DNA of 39,528 nucleotides from CAZYMI01 sp964648505 (lineage in GTDB: Bacteria; Pseudomonadota; Alphaproteobacteria; Micavibrionales; Micavibrionaceae). The stretch is from positions 1 through 39,528 of the forward strand of contig CAZYMI010000016.1 in the NCBI GenBank assembly GCA_964648505.1, given 5' to 3'. This document shows positions 15,709 to 24,032 of the stretch, piece by piece. The notes beneath the pieces are model-generated. The model was not told where the DNA came from. It saw only the letters and a program-made list of their open reading frames with translations, and did no database searches. Every line of letters begins with the position of its first letter. Within the stretch, counting starts at the first letter, position 1. The position numbers were made by a program, and so were the translations under genes.

Positions 15709-17754
15709 TCAGGCTGCTTTTTTTATCAAACCTTCACGGCGCAAAAGCGCATCAGGGTCAGCATCGCGTCCTCGAAAACGGCGATATAAAACGGAAGGAT
15801 GCTCTGATCCACCTTTTGAAAGAATTTCAGTGCGGTATTTTTGCGCTGTTTGGGGGTCATACAGGCCTGCTTCTAAAAACAATTCAAAGGTGTCAGCATC
15901 AAGAACTTCAGCCCATTTGTAGGAATAATAGCCTGCCGAATATCCGCCTGCAAAGATGTGAGAAAAACTGGTTGAGGATGTGCCACCAAGCCTTGGAAAA
16001 AAGGTCCAGCCTTCAAGGGTATGATCTTCAAATACGCATACATCATCTGGTGCATGATCTTGAGTATGCCAGACCATATCCATGTATGAAAATGCCATTT
16101 GCCGTAGTCCTCCCCAACCTACAAAGAAGTTTTCTGCAGCACGCATTTTTTTAACCAGCTCAGGCGGGATCGGTGCCTTTGTGTTGACGTGGCTTGAAAC
16201 AAGGGCCAGCGTTTCAGGCTCATTAAGCCAGTTCTCTTGAACCTGCGAAGGCAGCTCAACAAAATCCCACAACACCGAGGTGCCAGTAATAGAAGGGTAC
16301 GCCCCTTCTGCCAGCAAGGTGTGCATGGCATGGCCCATTTCATGAAAGAGGGTTTTTACTTCGTCATGGGTTAGCAGGGAAGGTTGATCTGCAGATGGTT
16401 TTGTAAAGTTGCAAACAATCGCAACAACAGGTCGCTCTATTCTCCCTTCATACAGCCCCTGACCACGGTAAGTTGTTTGCCATGCCCCGTCTTTCTTGCC
16501 ATCTCGGGGAAAGAAATCGGCATAAAATGTGCCTAAAAAACGATTATCTTTTTCGTCCATCACATCGTAAGTTACAACATCTTTATGCCATACAGGATAA
16601 GCTGTAGAGGGGGTAAATTTTACCCCAAAAAGCATACTGAAATGTTTGAAGGTGCCCTCTAAAACAGTATCAATCGGAAAATAGGGTCGCAAATCTTCTG
16701 ATGAAAAAGAAAATAGAGATTCTTTAAGCTTTTCGGAATAGTAAGCAACATCCCACGGTTTTAATTCATCAATACCGTCAAGCTTTTTTGCAAATGCGCA
16801 AAGGTTTTGAAAATCTTTTTCAGCTGCAGGCTTATAAGCAGAACGCATTTTTTCTAAGAAACTAAAAACCTGATCCGGGTTTTGAGCCATTCTTTTTTCC
16901 AAGACATAAGCAGCATGATTTTTATAGCCTAACAATTTTGCCCGCTCTGCACGCAAGTTCACGATTTCAAGGACTAAGGGTTTGTTATCAAAGGGGGCAT
17001 CAAAGCCTCGGCGTGAAAAAGCGTGCCAAAGCATTTCACGCAAAGATCTATTTTTTGCATAGGTCAGAAAAGGCATATAAGAAGGGATATCAAGGGTTAT
17101 GCGCCATGCATTTTTATGCCCTTTGGCTGCGGCGTCTTCATGGGCTAAAAGGCGCGCTGTGTCCGGCAGGCCTTCAATATCATTTTCATTTGTTAAAATA
17201 AGCTCAAAAGCCTCTGCTGATTTTTTAACATTATTAGCAAAAGTTGGCCCCAGAATTGATAAACGTTCATTGATGGATTTTAACTTGTTGCGCGAGGCCC
17301 CTTCAAGTAAGGCGCCTCCGCGAACAAAACCATCATAGGTTTCTTTTAAAACGGCTTGTTGATCAACTGTTAAAGCAAGAGAGTCGCGCTTACCCCAAAC
17401 TTCTTTGACACGGGCGAAAATATCAGCGTCAAGAGTGATGTCGGTTGAAAAGTTAGAAGACAAAGGGCCTATTTTATCAGCAAGGGCTTGTAATCCGTCT
17501 GTGCCTGCTGCTGAAAGTTGGTTGTAAAAAATACCGGCAATAATGCCCATTTGTTCCGCGCAGGTTTCAAGAACCAGTATCGTATTCTCAAAATCAGCAG
17601 GTGCTGAATTGGTTTTCATTGTCGCAAGTGTTTTTTTGGCAGCGTTTATTGAAGCTTCAAGCGCGGGCAAATAGTGGTCTTCTTGAATAAGGTTAAAAGG
17701 TGGGCATTTGTTTTGTAAGGTGAAGGGCGAAAGTAATGGGTTGGAAACAGACAT
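15709..17754 (-). CDS. M3-family oligopeptidase (OpdA/Dcp-like)
   Basis: About 681 aa, equal to E. coli oligopeptidase A (680 aa). Zinc metallopeptidase with the HEMGH motif in KTLFHEMGHAMHTLLAEG around residue 470 and the third ligand Glu in DFVELPSQVQENW about 30 residues later. It lacks a signal peptide, so it is cytoplasmic and would degrade short peptides, including cleaved signal peptides. ATG 17754 (MSVSNPLLSPF) has AAGGTC upstream and is preferred to a start 45 nt earlier that would add an atypical 15 residues. It is transcribed divergently from the Sco gene. Confidence 0.93.
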   Translation of the reverse strand: MSVSNPLLSPFTLQNKCPPFNLIQEDHYLPALEASINAAKKTLATMKTNSAPADFENTILVLETCAEQMGIIAGIFYNQLSAAGTDGLQALADKIGPLSSNFSTDITLDADIFARVKEVWGKRDSLALTVDQQAVLKETYDGFVRGGALLEGASRNKLKSINERLSILGPTFANNVKKSAEAFELILTNENDIEGLPDTARLLAHEDAAAKGHKNAWRITLDIPSYMPFLTYAKNRSLREMLWHAFSRRGFDAPFDNKPLVLEIVNLRAERAKLLGYKNHAAYVLEKRMAQNPDQVFSFLEKMRSAYKPAAEKDFQNLCAFAKKLDGIDELKPWDVAYYSEKLKESLFSFSSEDLRPYFPIDTVLEGTFKHFSMLFGVKFTPSTAYPVWHKDVVTYDVMDEKDNRFLGTFYADFFPRDGKKDGAWQTTYRGQGLYEGRIERPVVAIVCNFTKPSADQPSLLTHDEVKTLFHEMGHAMHTLLAEGAYPSITGTSVLWDFVELPSQVQENWLNEPETLALVSSHVNTKAPIPPELVKKMRAAENFFVGWGGLRQMAFSYMDMVWHTQDHAPDDVCVFEDHTLEGWTFFPRLGGTSSTSFSHIFAGGYSAGYYSYKWAEVLDADTFELFLEAGLYDPQTAQKYRTEILSKGGSEHPSVLYRRFRGRDADPDALLRREGLIKKAA

Positions 17755-17820
17755 AGTAGACCTTGTATCAAGAATGTGGCACAACCATAGCCATAGCATG
17801 TAAAGTGGGTGTATTTAAAG

Positions 17821-18438
17821 ATGAAAACTAGATCTTCGCAGATTTCCATTATTGTTTGTACGATGCTGATAGCCTTGCTGATTGGCATGGTTGGTCTTCG
17901 ACTTGTCACAAAAGATCAGTCATCTGATAATTTGGTGGTTGATACCCAAGCCGATATTTCTTTTGGCGGCCCGTTTGCATTGACCGATGAAGAAGGAAAA
18001 GTTTTTACAAGTCGTTCTATCGGAAACCAGTATCGTTTGATTTATTTTGGGTTTACATTTTGTCCAACCATCTGTCCGACAGAACTAGCCAAAATGACAG
18101 AAGCACTTAATAGTCTTGATCAAAAAATTTTAGCACGCATTCAGCCCATTTTTATTACAATAGATCCTGATCGTGATACGTCTGAAGTTATAAAAGATTA
18201 TCTCACAAATTTTCATGAAAAATTTATTGGCCTTACAGGCAAGCAAGCCGATATTGATAAGGTTGTGTCTGCCTATAAGGTTTATGCTGCAAAGGTGCAA
18301 GATCCTAAAGCAGGGGCTTATACCATGGACCATTCATCTTATATTTTTCTTATGGACCCCGAAGACAGGCTGGTTAAAATTTATAAAACAACAGATACAG
18401 CAGCTTTTATTGAAGCAGATTTGAGAAAAAGGTTCTAA
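17821..18438 (+). CDS. SCO1/SenC family copper chaperone
   Basis: About 205 aa. An N-terminal membrane anchor (about 8-28) is followed by a periplasmic thioredoxin-like domain with the copper-binding CPTICP motif (C81 and C85) and the distal His in YTMDHSSYIFLMDP (about 170). Sco proteins deliver copper to the CuA site of cytochrome c oxidase or act as thiol reductants. ATG 17821 is chosen; an in-frame GTG at 17809 is possible. No oxidase genes are nearby, so it is encoded apart from its partner here. Confidence 0.93.
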   Translation: MKTRSSQISIIVCTMLIALLIGMVGLRLVTKDQSSDNLVVDTQADISFGGPFALTDEEGKVFTSRSIGNQYRLIYFGFTFCPTICPTELAKMTEALNSLDQKILARIQPIFITIDPDRDTSEVIKDYLTNFHEKFIGLTGKQADIDKVVSAYKVYAAKVQDPKAGAYTMDHSSYIFLMDPEDRLVKIYKTTDTAAFIEADLRKRF

Positions 18439-18581
18439 TAAAAAACGTTATTAAAAATCAAAAATCCTTTAAGATACTTTTGTGTGCTGCAACATGGTTT
18501 GTGCTTTAGGATTGGTTCTGTTTTGGCTATATTTTTTAAAGGCACCAAGAACACGCTTATCATAACGTCATGGGGGATAAT

Positions 18582-19907
18582 ATGATTAAACATGCGCTTA
18601 TTCCGGTTTCCGTTTTTGCCTTGTTATCAGTGGCTGTTCAGCCTGTACAAGCGGCGGGCTTTTACATTCAAGAACAGTCGGCAACTTATCAGGGCCTTTC
18701 TTTTGCGGGGGCAGCAGCAGACCCTGTTGATGCAAGCACAATTTATTATAACCCAGCAGGCATGACGTATCTGGACACTCCGCAACTTAGCACAGGCGCT
18801 TCTTTGATTGTGCCTTATGCCCGTTTGCGTGATGAGGGGTCAACGGCGGGTACGGCGGCAACAGGTTTTGCACAAACTTCTTTTTCACGCGATTCAAGTT
18901 CAACTAATCCTTATGATCCGACGCCTGTGCCTCATTTTTTTGTTGCCATTCCTGCATCCGAAGACAAAACTTGGTGGCTTGGTTTTGGTGTCTCAGCACC
19001 TTTTGGTCTTTCCAACGAGTATGATAATGATTTCTGGGGCCGTTATGATTCAACCCAGACATCACTGAGCGTTATTGATTACCAGCCTTCTATTGCTTGG
19101 AAACCAAATAACTGGTTGTCTGTTGGCGGCGGGCTTGATTATCAGCGTGTAGAAGCATCGCTTGATAACGCTATTCCATCGCCTGCCACGGCAGGGGGGC
19201 CGACACCTGCAACAGATGGCGTTCAGAATCTTTCAGGCGAGGGATCGAACATTGGCTTTAATCTGGGCGCGATTTTACAGCCAACTGATACAACGCGCAT
19301 TGGTCTGACATATCGCAGTCAGGTAAACCATGATTTACAGGGGCGGATTATTATTCGTCGCCCCCTTGGTGTTGCCGGTGGTGGAACAAGTGTGCGCATT
19401 GGTGGTGATGCTGAATTAGCACTGCCAGATTTTACAACGCTTGCAGTGTCACAAGATATTGGAGACAAGTGGACGGTGCAGGGGCACTATATTCGTTTTA
19501 ACTGGTCTGTATTTGATGACATTCCGGTTGGTCTTGATAATGGCGGCCAAAGCAGCACATTCCAAAATTATAAAGATACAAATGCTTTTGCTATTGGTGC
19601 AAAGTATAAGATGGACCCAGAATGGACCTTCATGGCAGGCTATCAGTATGATGCAACCCCGACCACAGATGGGTTTCGCACAACGCGCACACCAGACGGT
19701 GATCGCAACTGGTTTTCAGCAGGGGCTGAATATAAATATAGCGATACAGTGACTTTAAATTTGTCAGGCACTTATATCCGTGTGGGCAGCGAGGATATCA
19801 ACCTAACCCGATCCTTTCCAACGGTTGGTAACAGTTCGGTACAGGTTCGGGGCTCCACTGAAAGTGATATTGGAATTCTTGCGCTTGGGCTTTCATATAA
19901 GTTTTAG
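18582..19907 (+). CDS. FadL/OmpP1-family outer-membrane porin
   Basis: About 441 aa. ATG 18582 is preceded by GGGGGA and gives a Sec signal peptide (MIKHALIPVSVFALLSVAVQ then PVQAA). The mature start GFYIQEQSATYQGLSFAGAAA and STIYYNPAGMTYL, in which NPAG is diagnostic, mark the hatch domain of FadL-type channels. The remainder is alternating beta-strand sequence of a 14-strand barrel, ending with the outer-membrane signature Phe (LSYKF). These channels take up long-chain fatty acids or other hydrophobic compounds; the substrate is not predictable. A start 12 nt upstream is in frame but would lose the ribosome site. Confidence 0.93.
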   Translation: MIKHALIPVSVFALLSVAVQPVQAAGFYIQEQSATYQGLSFAGAAADPVDASTIYYNPAGMTYLDTPQLSTGASLIVPYARLRDEGSTAGTAATGFAQTSFSRDSSSTNPYDPTPVPHFFVAIPASEDKTWWLGFGVSAPFGLSNEYDNDFWGRYDSTQTSLSVIDYQPSIAWKPNNWLSVGGGLDYQRVEASLDNAIPSPATAGGPTPATDGVQNLSGEGSNIGFNLGAILQPTDTTRIGLTYRSQVNHDLQGRIIIRRPLGVAGGGTSVRIGGDAELALPDFTTLAVSQDIGDKWTVQGHYIRFNWSVFDDIPVGLDNGGQSSTFQNYKDTNAFAIGAKYKMDPEWTFMAGYQYDATPTTDGFRTTRTPDGDRNWFSAGAEYKYSDTVTLNLSGTYIRVGSEDINLTRSFPTVGNSSVQVRGSTESDIGILALGLSYKF

Positions 19908-20495
19908 TTAGCTGTCGGCTAATTCTAAAAACTCGCGTATCGATTGAATGTCGGATGCTTCTTGCCAGTCTTTGAGCGATTTGATTTTTTTATCTGTGGG
20001 TGTAATGCATGCAATTATAAAGTTAATTGTGCCATCGGCATTCTCAAAAGGAAGTAGCAACCGCTGATACCCAATTTTTCGGATAATGGTGTTCCAGACT
20101 TTTAAAGTATAAAGCGGCGCGCGTGTGCGCAGCACTTTGCGGTAGGCATCAAGTGCGTCGGCTTTAATATCCCCTTCATAAATTTCATCAATATAGTTCC
20201 CGCAAAGTTCTTTACCGAGTAATTCAATATGGTGTGACCCTACAAAAACATATTTGAATCGTCCGGTTAGGGCTTCAACTTCGATAAAACTGCAATAGCC
20301 AATTATGTTTCTAAGCTTTTCTGTTGTAAGTGCGTTTTTGGTTGGAAGATATTGCGGGCCTTTGGCCTCGTCCCACATCACGAACGCTTCTTTGAGTATC
20401 TCATCAGGTAAAATATCCGCCGTGATTATCTGCGTGGATTGGTTTGTGCTTTTAAAAAAATTATTGACCATGATAAAATCTCTTTGAGCGTTCAT
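19908..20495 (-). CDS. PAS-domain protein (PAS_5-like)
   Basis: 195 aa without membrane segments. The pattern ILPDEILKEAFVMWDEAKGPQYLPTK, then LRNIIGYCSFIEVE, YVFVGSHHIELLGKELCGNYIDEI, and YQRLLLPFENADG is the single PAS-like domain common in alphaproteobacteria (PAS_5, PF07310). No output domain is present, so it probably acts as a stand-alone sensor or adaptor with an unknown partner. A second in-frame ATG at 20471 (MVNNFFKS) has AAAGAGA upstream and may be the real start. It is convergent with the fadL-like gene, with no bases between the stops. Confidence 0.8.
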   Translation of the reverse strand: MNAQRDFIMVNNFFKSTNQSTQIITADILPDEILKEAFVMWDEAKGPQYLPTKNALTTEKLRNIIGYCSFIEVEALTGRFKYVFVGSHHIELLGKELCGNYIDEIYEGDIKADALDAYRKVLRTRAPLYTLKVWNTIIRKIGYQRLLLPFENADGTINFIIACITPTDKKIKSLKDWQEASDIQSIREFLELADS

Positions 20496-20603
20496 CTGCC
20501 TACGGGGGCAAAGCTTAACACGTCTTTGTTAGGGTGCAAAAACTGTAAAATGAGGCTTGGTTGAGTTGTTTTTATCCTTAAAAACACTGGAAACAGGAAA
20601 GAA

Positions 20604-20621
20604 GCCCTGCTATATCAGGGC
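20604..20621 (+). other. Hairpin upstream of tRNA-Trp
   Basis: GCCCTG, loop CTATAT, CAGGGC: a perfect 6-bp GC-rich stem about 25 bp before the tRNA. It has no U-tract, so it is not a good intrinsic terminator. It is followed by two copies of TTAGGCAT (about 20626 and 20637). It may be a processing signal in the tRNA precursor; role unknown. Confidence 0.3.
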
Positions 20622-20646
20622 GTGCTTAGGCATATATTAGGCATTT

Positions 20647-20722
20647 AGGGGTGTAGCTCAGTTGGTAGAGTACCGGTCTCCAAAACCGGTTGTCGTGGGT
20701 TCGAGTCCCTCCGCCCCTGCCA
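20647..20722 (+). tRNA. trnW: tRNA-Trp (CCA)
   Basis: 76 nt with an encoded 3' CCA. Acceptor stem AGGGGTG pairs with CGCCCCT (one G-U), D-loop sequence AGCTCAGTTGGTAGAGT, anticodon stem CCGGT/ACCGG around loop CTCCAAA with anticodon CCA, and T-arm GTGGGTTCGAGTCCCTC. tRNA-Trp directly before secE-nusG is the ancestral alphaproteobacterial arrangement, here separated by about 1.2 kb of inserted genes. Confidence 0.97.
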
Positions 20723-20724
20723 GT

Positions 20725-21210
20725 TTACAGACCCATCTTTGAAGTCTCGCCTTGGAGTGTTTCCTGATTTTGTATGATACTAATTTCCGCTTCATATAAA
20801 AGCTTGTTTGGTGGCCGTATAACAGCAGCAGACGGGTTGTTTTGGTCCAGCAGTGCTTCTGGGCTTGGCGCATATAGCTTGATGATTTTAGGTTCGTCCA
20901 TTGGAAGGTGGATAAAGGGGTCAGTTGCACTTGAAAGTCCTTGGCCTGACATCACTATAAATTTCTCATCATCTAAAAATTCGAATTCAGCAAGGTCACT
21001 TTTGATGTCTATAATTGCATGAAGATTTTTATTGTCTTGAAAGTCAAAGACGATAAGACATCTACCGGACTGCAAAATGCAATCTTTTGAAATATTCTCA
21101 GTTTTTGGAGATATAATTTTTATTTAAGCATAATAAAACTCTGTGGCGTAAGCAATAGAGAAGCTATTATAGAGCAGCACAAAAACCAAAATGAATACAA
21201 TTTTTTTCAC
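20725..21210 (-). pseudogene. Secreted protein gene interrupted by one in-frame stop
   Basis: Reading from GTG 21210 there is a good ribosome site (AAAGGAAAGAGG about 10 nt upstream) and a clear signal peptide (MKKIVFILVFVLLYNS then FSIAYA). After TEFYYA the frame meets TAA at 21126-21124 (codon 29), and beyond it the same frame stays open for a further 132 codons to 20725. The downstream part has no ATG for initiation near its beginning (first candidate TTG 21075) and reads like a normal beta-rich globular protein (RCLIVFDFQDNKN, EFEFLDDEKFIVMSGQGL, IIKLYAPSPEALLD). So this is one gene of about 161 codons broken by a single nonsense codon, a recoded stop, or a sequencing error. Family unknown. 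It begins one base after the TAG of the upstream gene, so the two form an operon. Confidence 0.65.
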
Positions 21211-21211
21211 T

Positions 21212-21760
21212 CTATATATTCCTCTTTCCTTTGCCTTTTTGCAAGGTTGGGAATAGTGAGTCGTAAGGTAGTAACATCCTATTATCAAAGAGGTCAGGAG
21301 GGATACGCTCCATGCCGCGGTCTATTTTATAGCGCCATTTATCTGGGGCAGGCGCACAAATATCTGGGGCAGGCGCACCAAGTTGTCTTCTGGGCATCTG
21401 CCCTTCTTCCACACCATCGTATGGAATATTGGTTCCAGGTATCATGGGGCGTTTGGGTAAAAGAGGCGGGAGCTCTTCGGGTTCGACTTCTCTTGAATCT
21501 GAAACATATCTTTTTTGTATCCGGTTGTTCAGACTTTCCAGTGTTTTATCTTCGGGGTTGATAGCACCGCTTGGAAAAAGATTTTGGTCTTTCTGGAATC
21601 TACGAATGCCCTCAAAAAGTTGGTTATCGGCAAAGCCCGTGATTTCTTCATTGTCATAGGGTTCGTAATAACTGAGTTTACCAAGAGCGGTTTTGACCTG
21701 CCATACATCAAAAAGATCTGCGGTGCTGGATCGTCCGAGAGGTTGTTTAAGGGTAATCAT
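21212..21760 (-). CDS. Peptidoglycan-binding-like protein, proline-rich tail
   Basis: 182 aa. Residues about 10-80 resemble a peptidoglycan-binding (PG_binding_1-like) three-helix fold: DVWQVKTALGKLSYY, then FADNQLFEGIRRFQKDQNL, then GAINPEDKTLESLN, matching the helix-turn pattern with the FQxxxGL-type motif. From about residue 95 the chain is proline rich (PPLLPKRPMIPGTNIPYDG) and contains a duplicated APAPDIC-like element. No signal peptide is visible, so export would need another route. It is the first gene of a two-gene minus-strand unit inserted between tRNA-Trp and secE. Domain call is moderate. Confidence 0.65.
   Translation of the reverse strand: MITLKQPLGRSSTADLFDVWQVKTALGKLSYYEPYDNEEITGFADNQLFEGIRRFQKDQNLFPSGAINPEDKTLESLNNRIQKRYVSDSREVEPEELPPLLPKRPMIPGTNIPYDGVEEGQMPRRQLGAPAPDICAPAPDKWRYKIDRGMERIPPDLFDNRMLLPYDSLFPTLQKGKGKRNI
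21340..21378. repeat. 18-bp direct repeat with 21-bp period
   Basis: TATCTGGGGCAGGCGCAC occurs at 21340-21357 and again at 21361-21378. The 21-bp period duplicates seven residues (an APAPDI-type segment) in frame within the peptidoglycan-binding-like protein. Exact identity of the copies points to a recent duplication. Confidence 0.9.
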
Positions 21761-21978
21761 AGATTATAAGCTCCAAATTATAACCATATTAGGTTTATAT
21801 TCCTATAAAATCATTCAAAAATCAAGTTTTTTGTTTGGGAGCTTCCCTTTTTCACAAATCCCCTCTATAAAGCTTTTATTCCCTTAAATTATGGTGTCTT
21901 TAAACGGCGTTGGCCGCTTACGAGCCCATGGCCAAAGGGGCGAACACAGTAAGACGGATACATAAAAAGAAAACCAAA

Positions 21979-22182
21979 ATGAACACAAACAAAACAACCC
22001 CTTTAGGTTTTATAAGGCAGGTTCGTGCAGAGCTAGCAAAAGTGACCTGGCCTACGGCGCGGGAAACGCGCGTTAGCGTCATTGCCGTATTTATTATGGT
22101 CACGATTGCTTCAGTTTTTTTATATTTTGCCGATCAGTTAATTGCTTTTCTGGTGGGTACAATTCTAAGTATTGGTAAATAG
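21979..22182 (+). CDS. secE: Preprotein translocase subunit SecE
   Basis: About 67 aa from ATG 21979. Essential inner-membrane subunit of the SecYEG channel, in the short single-span form. The N-terminal amphipathic helix has the conserved FIRQVRAELAKVTWPTARET, followed by one transmembrane segment (about 35-60). The earlier in-frame ATGs at 21910 and 21928 would add a basic extension not usual for the family. nusG follows after 21 nt, as in nearly all bacteria. Confidence 0.93.
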   Translation: MNTNKTTPLGFIRQVRAELAKVTWPTARETRVSVIAVFIMVTIASVFLYFADQLIAFLVGTILSIGK

Positions 22183-22203
22183 GTTTACAAAAAGGACTTT
22201 AAG

Positions 22204-22734
22204 ATGGCCAAGCGTTGGTATGTTGTTCACGTTTATTCAGGCTTTGAAAACAAGGTTGCGGAAGCGATTCATGAGAAAGCAAAAACTTTGGGTCTTGAAG
22301 ACCGGATCGAGCAGATCATGGTGCCCACAGAAGAAGTGCTTGAAGTTAAACGCGGTCAGCGCGTTCAGGCAAAAAAGCAAGTTTTTCCGGGATATGTTCT
22401 CGCCAAGCTGGATATGTCTGATGAAGTTTGGCACTTGGTTAAAGACACACCAAAGGTCACCGGGTTTTTAGGTGCAGGGAATAAACCGTCGCCAATTTCT
22501 GATAAAGAAGCTGAACGCCTGATTAAGCAACTGGCGGAAGGTGCAGAAAAACCACGTAACCTTGTTATCTTTGATATTGGCGAGAAGGTTAAAGTGTCTG
22601 AAGGGCCCTTCGCTTCCTTTGAAGGTATTGTTGAAGAAGTGGATGATGATAAATCGCGCCTTAAAGTATCGGTTTCTATCTTTGGCCGCGCAACGCCTGT
22701 TGAACTTGAATTTAGCCAAGTTGAAAAGCTTTAG
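22204..22734 (+). CDS. nusG: Transcription termination/antitermination factor NusG
   Basis: 176 aa. The N-terminal NGN domain begins RWYVVHVYSGFENKVAEAI and includes FPGYVLAKLDMSDEVWHLV; the C-terminal KOW domain has FDIGEKVKVSEGPFASFEGIVEEV (about 120-143). It binds RNA polymerase to raise processivity and links it to Rho or to ribosomal protein S10. AGGACTTTAAG precedes the ATG. Confidence 0.97.
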   Translation: MAKRWYVVHVYSGFENKVAEAIHEKAKTLGLEDRIEQIMVPTEEVLEVKRGQRVQAKKQVFPGYVLAKLDMSDEVWHLVKDTPKVTGFLGAGNKPSPISDKEAERLIKQLAEGAEKPRNLVIFDIGEKVKVSEGPFASFEGIVEEVDDDKSRLKVSVSIFGRATPVELEFSQVEKL

Positions 22735-22883
22735 GGCTTTTTTACTTGATTTTATAAGTTTTGAGGGTTAAAAGCCTCAATCTCGTGGAAGGTTATAGGC
22801 TGCTTGCCAGGGCACCTTGCGCCGTACCACAAACCGCAATGGGCTGCATTTTGTAGCCACAACAACTAAAGACGGAGTAAACA
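22735..22883 (+). promoter_or_regulatory. rplK leader region
   Basis: 149 bases between nusG and rplK. In most bacteria the rplKA message carries an L1 binding site for autoregulation here or at the start of rplK. The stretch contains GC-rich segments able to pair (for example around 22795-22860) and a TTGATT (22746-22751) with TTAAAA 16 bp downstream as a weak promoter candidate. I cannot fold it reliably by eye, so the regulatory role rests on known biology. Confidence 0.3.
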
Positions 22884-23315
22884 ATGGCAAAAAAAGTCAC
22901 AGGTTATATTAACCTGCAGGTGGCGGCTGGTTCAGCTAACCCATCACCGCCAATTGGACCAGCCTTGGGCCAACATGGTGTTAACATCATGGAATTTTGT
23001 AAGGCCTTCAACGCTAAAACCAACGAGATGGAAAAGGGCATGCCCGTTCCTGTTGTGATTACGGTGTATGAAGATCGTTCCTTCACTTTTATCATGAAAA
23101 CGCCGCCGGCAAGCTATTTTTTGATTAAAGCTGCAAAAATCCCGAAAGGTGCGCAAACAACTGGTAAGCAGATTGTTGGTAAGGTCACAAGAAAACAAGT
23201 CAAAGAAATTGCAGAAGCAAAAATGCAGGATCTTAATGCAAACGGCATTGAAAATGCGATGAAGATCATTGAAGGATCTGCGCGTTCAATGGGTATTGAA
23301 GTGGTGGAGGGTTAA
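22884..23315 (+). CDS. rplK: 50S ribosomal protein L11
   Basis: 143 aa, normal length. The N-terminal domain has GYINLQVAAGSANPSPPIGPALGQHGVNI with the proline-rich segment contacted by thiopeptides and RelA-linked stringent control; the C-terminal RNA-binding domain includes TGKQIVGKVTRKQVKEIAE and SARSMGIEVVEG. It forms the GTPase-associated centre with 23S rRNA. It is followed after 3 nt by rplA. Confidence 0.97.
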   Translation: MAKKVTGYINLQVAAGSANPSPPIGPALGQHGVNIMEFCKAFNAKTNEMEKGMPVPVVITVYEDRSFTFIMKTPPASYFLIKAAKIPKGAQTTGKQIVGKVTRKQVKEIAEAKMQDLNANGIENAMKIIEGSARSMGIEVVEG

Positions 23316-23318
23316 GTC

Positions 23319-24014
23319 ATGGCAACAGGTAAAAAAACCAAACAAATTCAGGCACTGGTTGACCGGACAAAATTTTACACCCTTGAAGATGCCGTTAAGA
23401 TCATCAAGGAAGCTTCAAAGGTCCGTAAATTTGATGAAACAATTGAAATCGCCTTTAACCTTGGCGTTGATGTAAAGCAAGCAGACCAAAATATTCGCGG
23501 CATGCTTGATTTGCCACATGGTACAGGCGCGAAGTTGCGGGTTGCCGTTTTTGCTAAAGATGCAAAAGCAGCAGAAGCAAAGGCAGCGGGTGCCGATATT
23601 GTCGGCGCCGATGATCTGGCGGAAGAAATTCTAAAGGGAAATATGAATTTTGATCGTTGTATTGCAACACCAGACATGATGCCGGTTTTAGCGAAGCTTG
23701 GTAAAATTCTGGGACCTCGCGGATTAATGCCTAATCCAAAACTGGGAACAGTGACAATGGATGTTAAAAAAGCAGTTGAGTCAGCCAAAGGCGGATCCGT
23801 GGAATATCGGGCCGAAAAAGCAGGGGTTGTTCAAGCAGGCGTTGGTAAAGCAAGCTTTACAGATAAAGCGCTGGTTGAAAATATCCGCGCGATGATTGCT
23901 GCAATCCAGCGTGCGAAACCACAATCTTCCAAAGGCACTTACATGAAAAAGATCACCATCTCTTCATCCATGGGCCCTGGCATCAAGATTGATCTGGCAT
24001 CACTCGCCGCTTAA
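23319..24014 (+). CDS. rplA: 50S ribosomal protein L1
   Basis: 231 aa, normal length. L1-stalk protein and usual translational repressor of its own operon. Conserved segments are VDVKQADQNIRGMLDLPHGTG (about 51-71), KLGKILGPRGLMPNPKLGTV (about 127-146) and SSSMGPGIKID near the end. An intrinsic terminator follows immediately, separating rplKA from the downstream genes. Confidence 0.97.
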   Translation: MATGKKTKQIQALVDRTKFYTLEDAVKIIKEASKVRKFDETIEIAFNLGVDVKQADQNIRGMLDLPHGTGAKLRVAVFAKDAKAAEAKAAGADIVGADDLAEEILKGNMNFDRCIATPDMMPVLAKLGKILGPRGLMPNPKLGTVTMDVKKAVESAKGGSVEYRAEKAGVVQAGVGKASFTDKALVENIRAMIAAIQRAKPQSSKGTYMKKITISSSMGPGIKIDLASLAA

Positions 24015-24032
24015 TCGGTTTATATAAGTTTT

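Noticed and set aside
19902..19930. Hairpin over the stops of the fadL-like and PAS genes as a bidirectional terminator
   Set aside because: The stem has T on the left and A on the right, so neither strand ends in a U-tract after the stem; there is also a two-base bulge.
20521..20646. Promoter for tRNA-Trp
   Set aside because: TTGAGT and TTGGTT are present but no -10 element lies at suitable spacing, so no promoter is called.
20647..21978. Integration (att) site at the tRNA-Trp 3' end
   Set aside because: The tRNA 3' sequence is not repeated on the far side of the inserted genes, and no integrase is present.
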